The translations under genes and the position numbers were made by a program. This document shows positions 63,962-64,000 of a stretch of 64,000 bases of DNA, one piece after another; the first letter of the stretch is position 1; each line of letters begins with the position of its first letter. The DNA comes from an uncultured bacterium (lineage in GTDB: Bacteria; Bacteroidota; Bacteroidia; Bacteroidales; Bacteroidaceae), in NCBI GenBank assembly GCA_905214795.1, contig CAJMNM010000002.1, positions 168,624 through 232,623 on the forward strand, read 5' to 3'. The notes under the pieces were generated by a model. That model ran no database searches, was not told where the DNA came from, and worked only from the letters and a program-made list of their open reading frames with translations.

Positions 63962-64000
63962 TAACGATAAAAAAGTCCTTAATGTTCCAAATCTGAGATT
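63951..64000 (+). CDS. hsdS: Type I restriction specificity subunit, start only
   Basis: ATG at 63951 reads MTNNNDKKVLNVPNLRF, the usual start of Bacteroidales HsdS (K-x-x-N-V-P-x-L-R-F), and the frame runs off the window. It would hold the DNA-recognition domains. The call rests on this short N-terminus and on the operon position. Confidence 0.75.
   Translation, partial: MTNNNDKKVLNVPNLR

Noticed and set aside
1..64000. tRNA or rRNA genes
   Set aside because: No cloverleaf-like sequence with a T-arm consensus or rRNA-like segment was noticed by eye; a tRNA search program would be decisive.

Overview
The window comes from a Bacteroidales chromosome, most likely Bacteroidaceae (Bacteroides or Phocaeicola). 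The support is fimbrillin-type lipoproteins, a choloylglycine hydrolase of the Bacteroides type, DUF4738 and DUF2130 proteins, and -7 boxes of the TAnnTTTG form. The species cannot be fixed from the sequence alone.

2-20888 is one long plus-strand surface-polysaccharide locus. It holds a GT2 (5' cut by the window), a Wzy-like polymerase, a GT32-like enzyme, three GT4 enzymes and a WcaJ-type initiating sugar-phosphate transferase. A protein made of six tandem helix-turn-helix repeats sits among the transferases. Next comes a tightly coupled PqqD-like / nucleotidyltransferase / HPr-kinase-like trio, then Wza-like and Wzc-like export genes. The locus ends with a 62-residue peptide gene, a lipoprotein joining a fimbrillin-like part to a PI-PLC-like domain that lacks its catalytic histidines, a lipoprotein joining a fimbrillin-like part to a CotH kinase domain, and an OmpA-family protein.

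20889-24270 holds a ~580-bp intergenic repeat, a glutaredoxin-like gene and a membrane-anchored MutS-family ATPase.

24321-37639 looks like a 13.3-kb genomic island inserted at the 3' end of dnaK. A perfect 20-bp direct repeat covering the dnaK stop codon occurs at both ends, and a dnaK-type terminator hairpin is present at both ends. No integrase is visible. The cargo looks like defence: an HNH-like/DUF2188 pair, an AAA-ATPase / PHP-ATPase (Ppl-like) / small-protein operon, a STAND-like ATPase beside a decayed relative, and an AAA-ATPase / unknown-partner pair bracketed by two Panacea (DUF4065) genes.

37625-54766 is mostly core genome: dnaK, a patatin/outer-membrane protein, a DUF2130 protein, a bile-salt-hydrolase-like enzyme, a TetR-controlled YbhFSR/YbhG/TolC-type efflux operon with a visible promoter and operator, an MFS transporter, and mtnN-luxS.

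54917-57672 holds an inverted second copy of the 580-bp repeat, a small membrane protein gene, a membrane-anchored transglutaminase-like protein and a DUF4738-type lipoprotein. 58075-64000 is a type I restriction-modification operon (hsdR, a membrane protein, hsdM, a RhuM-type gene, and the first codons of hsdS).
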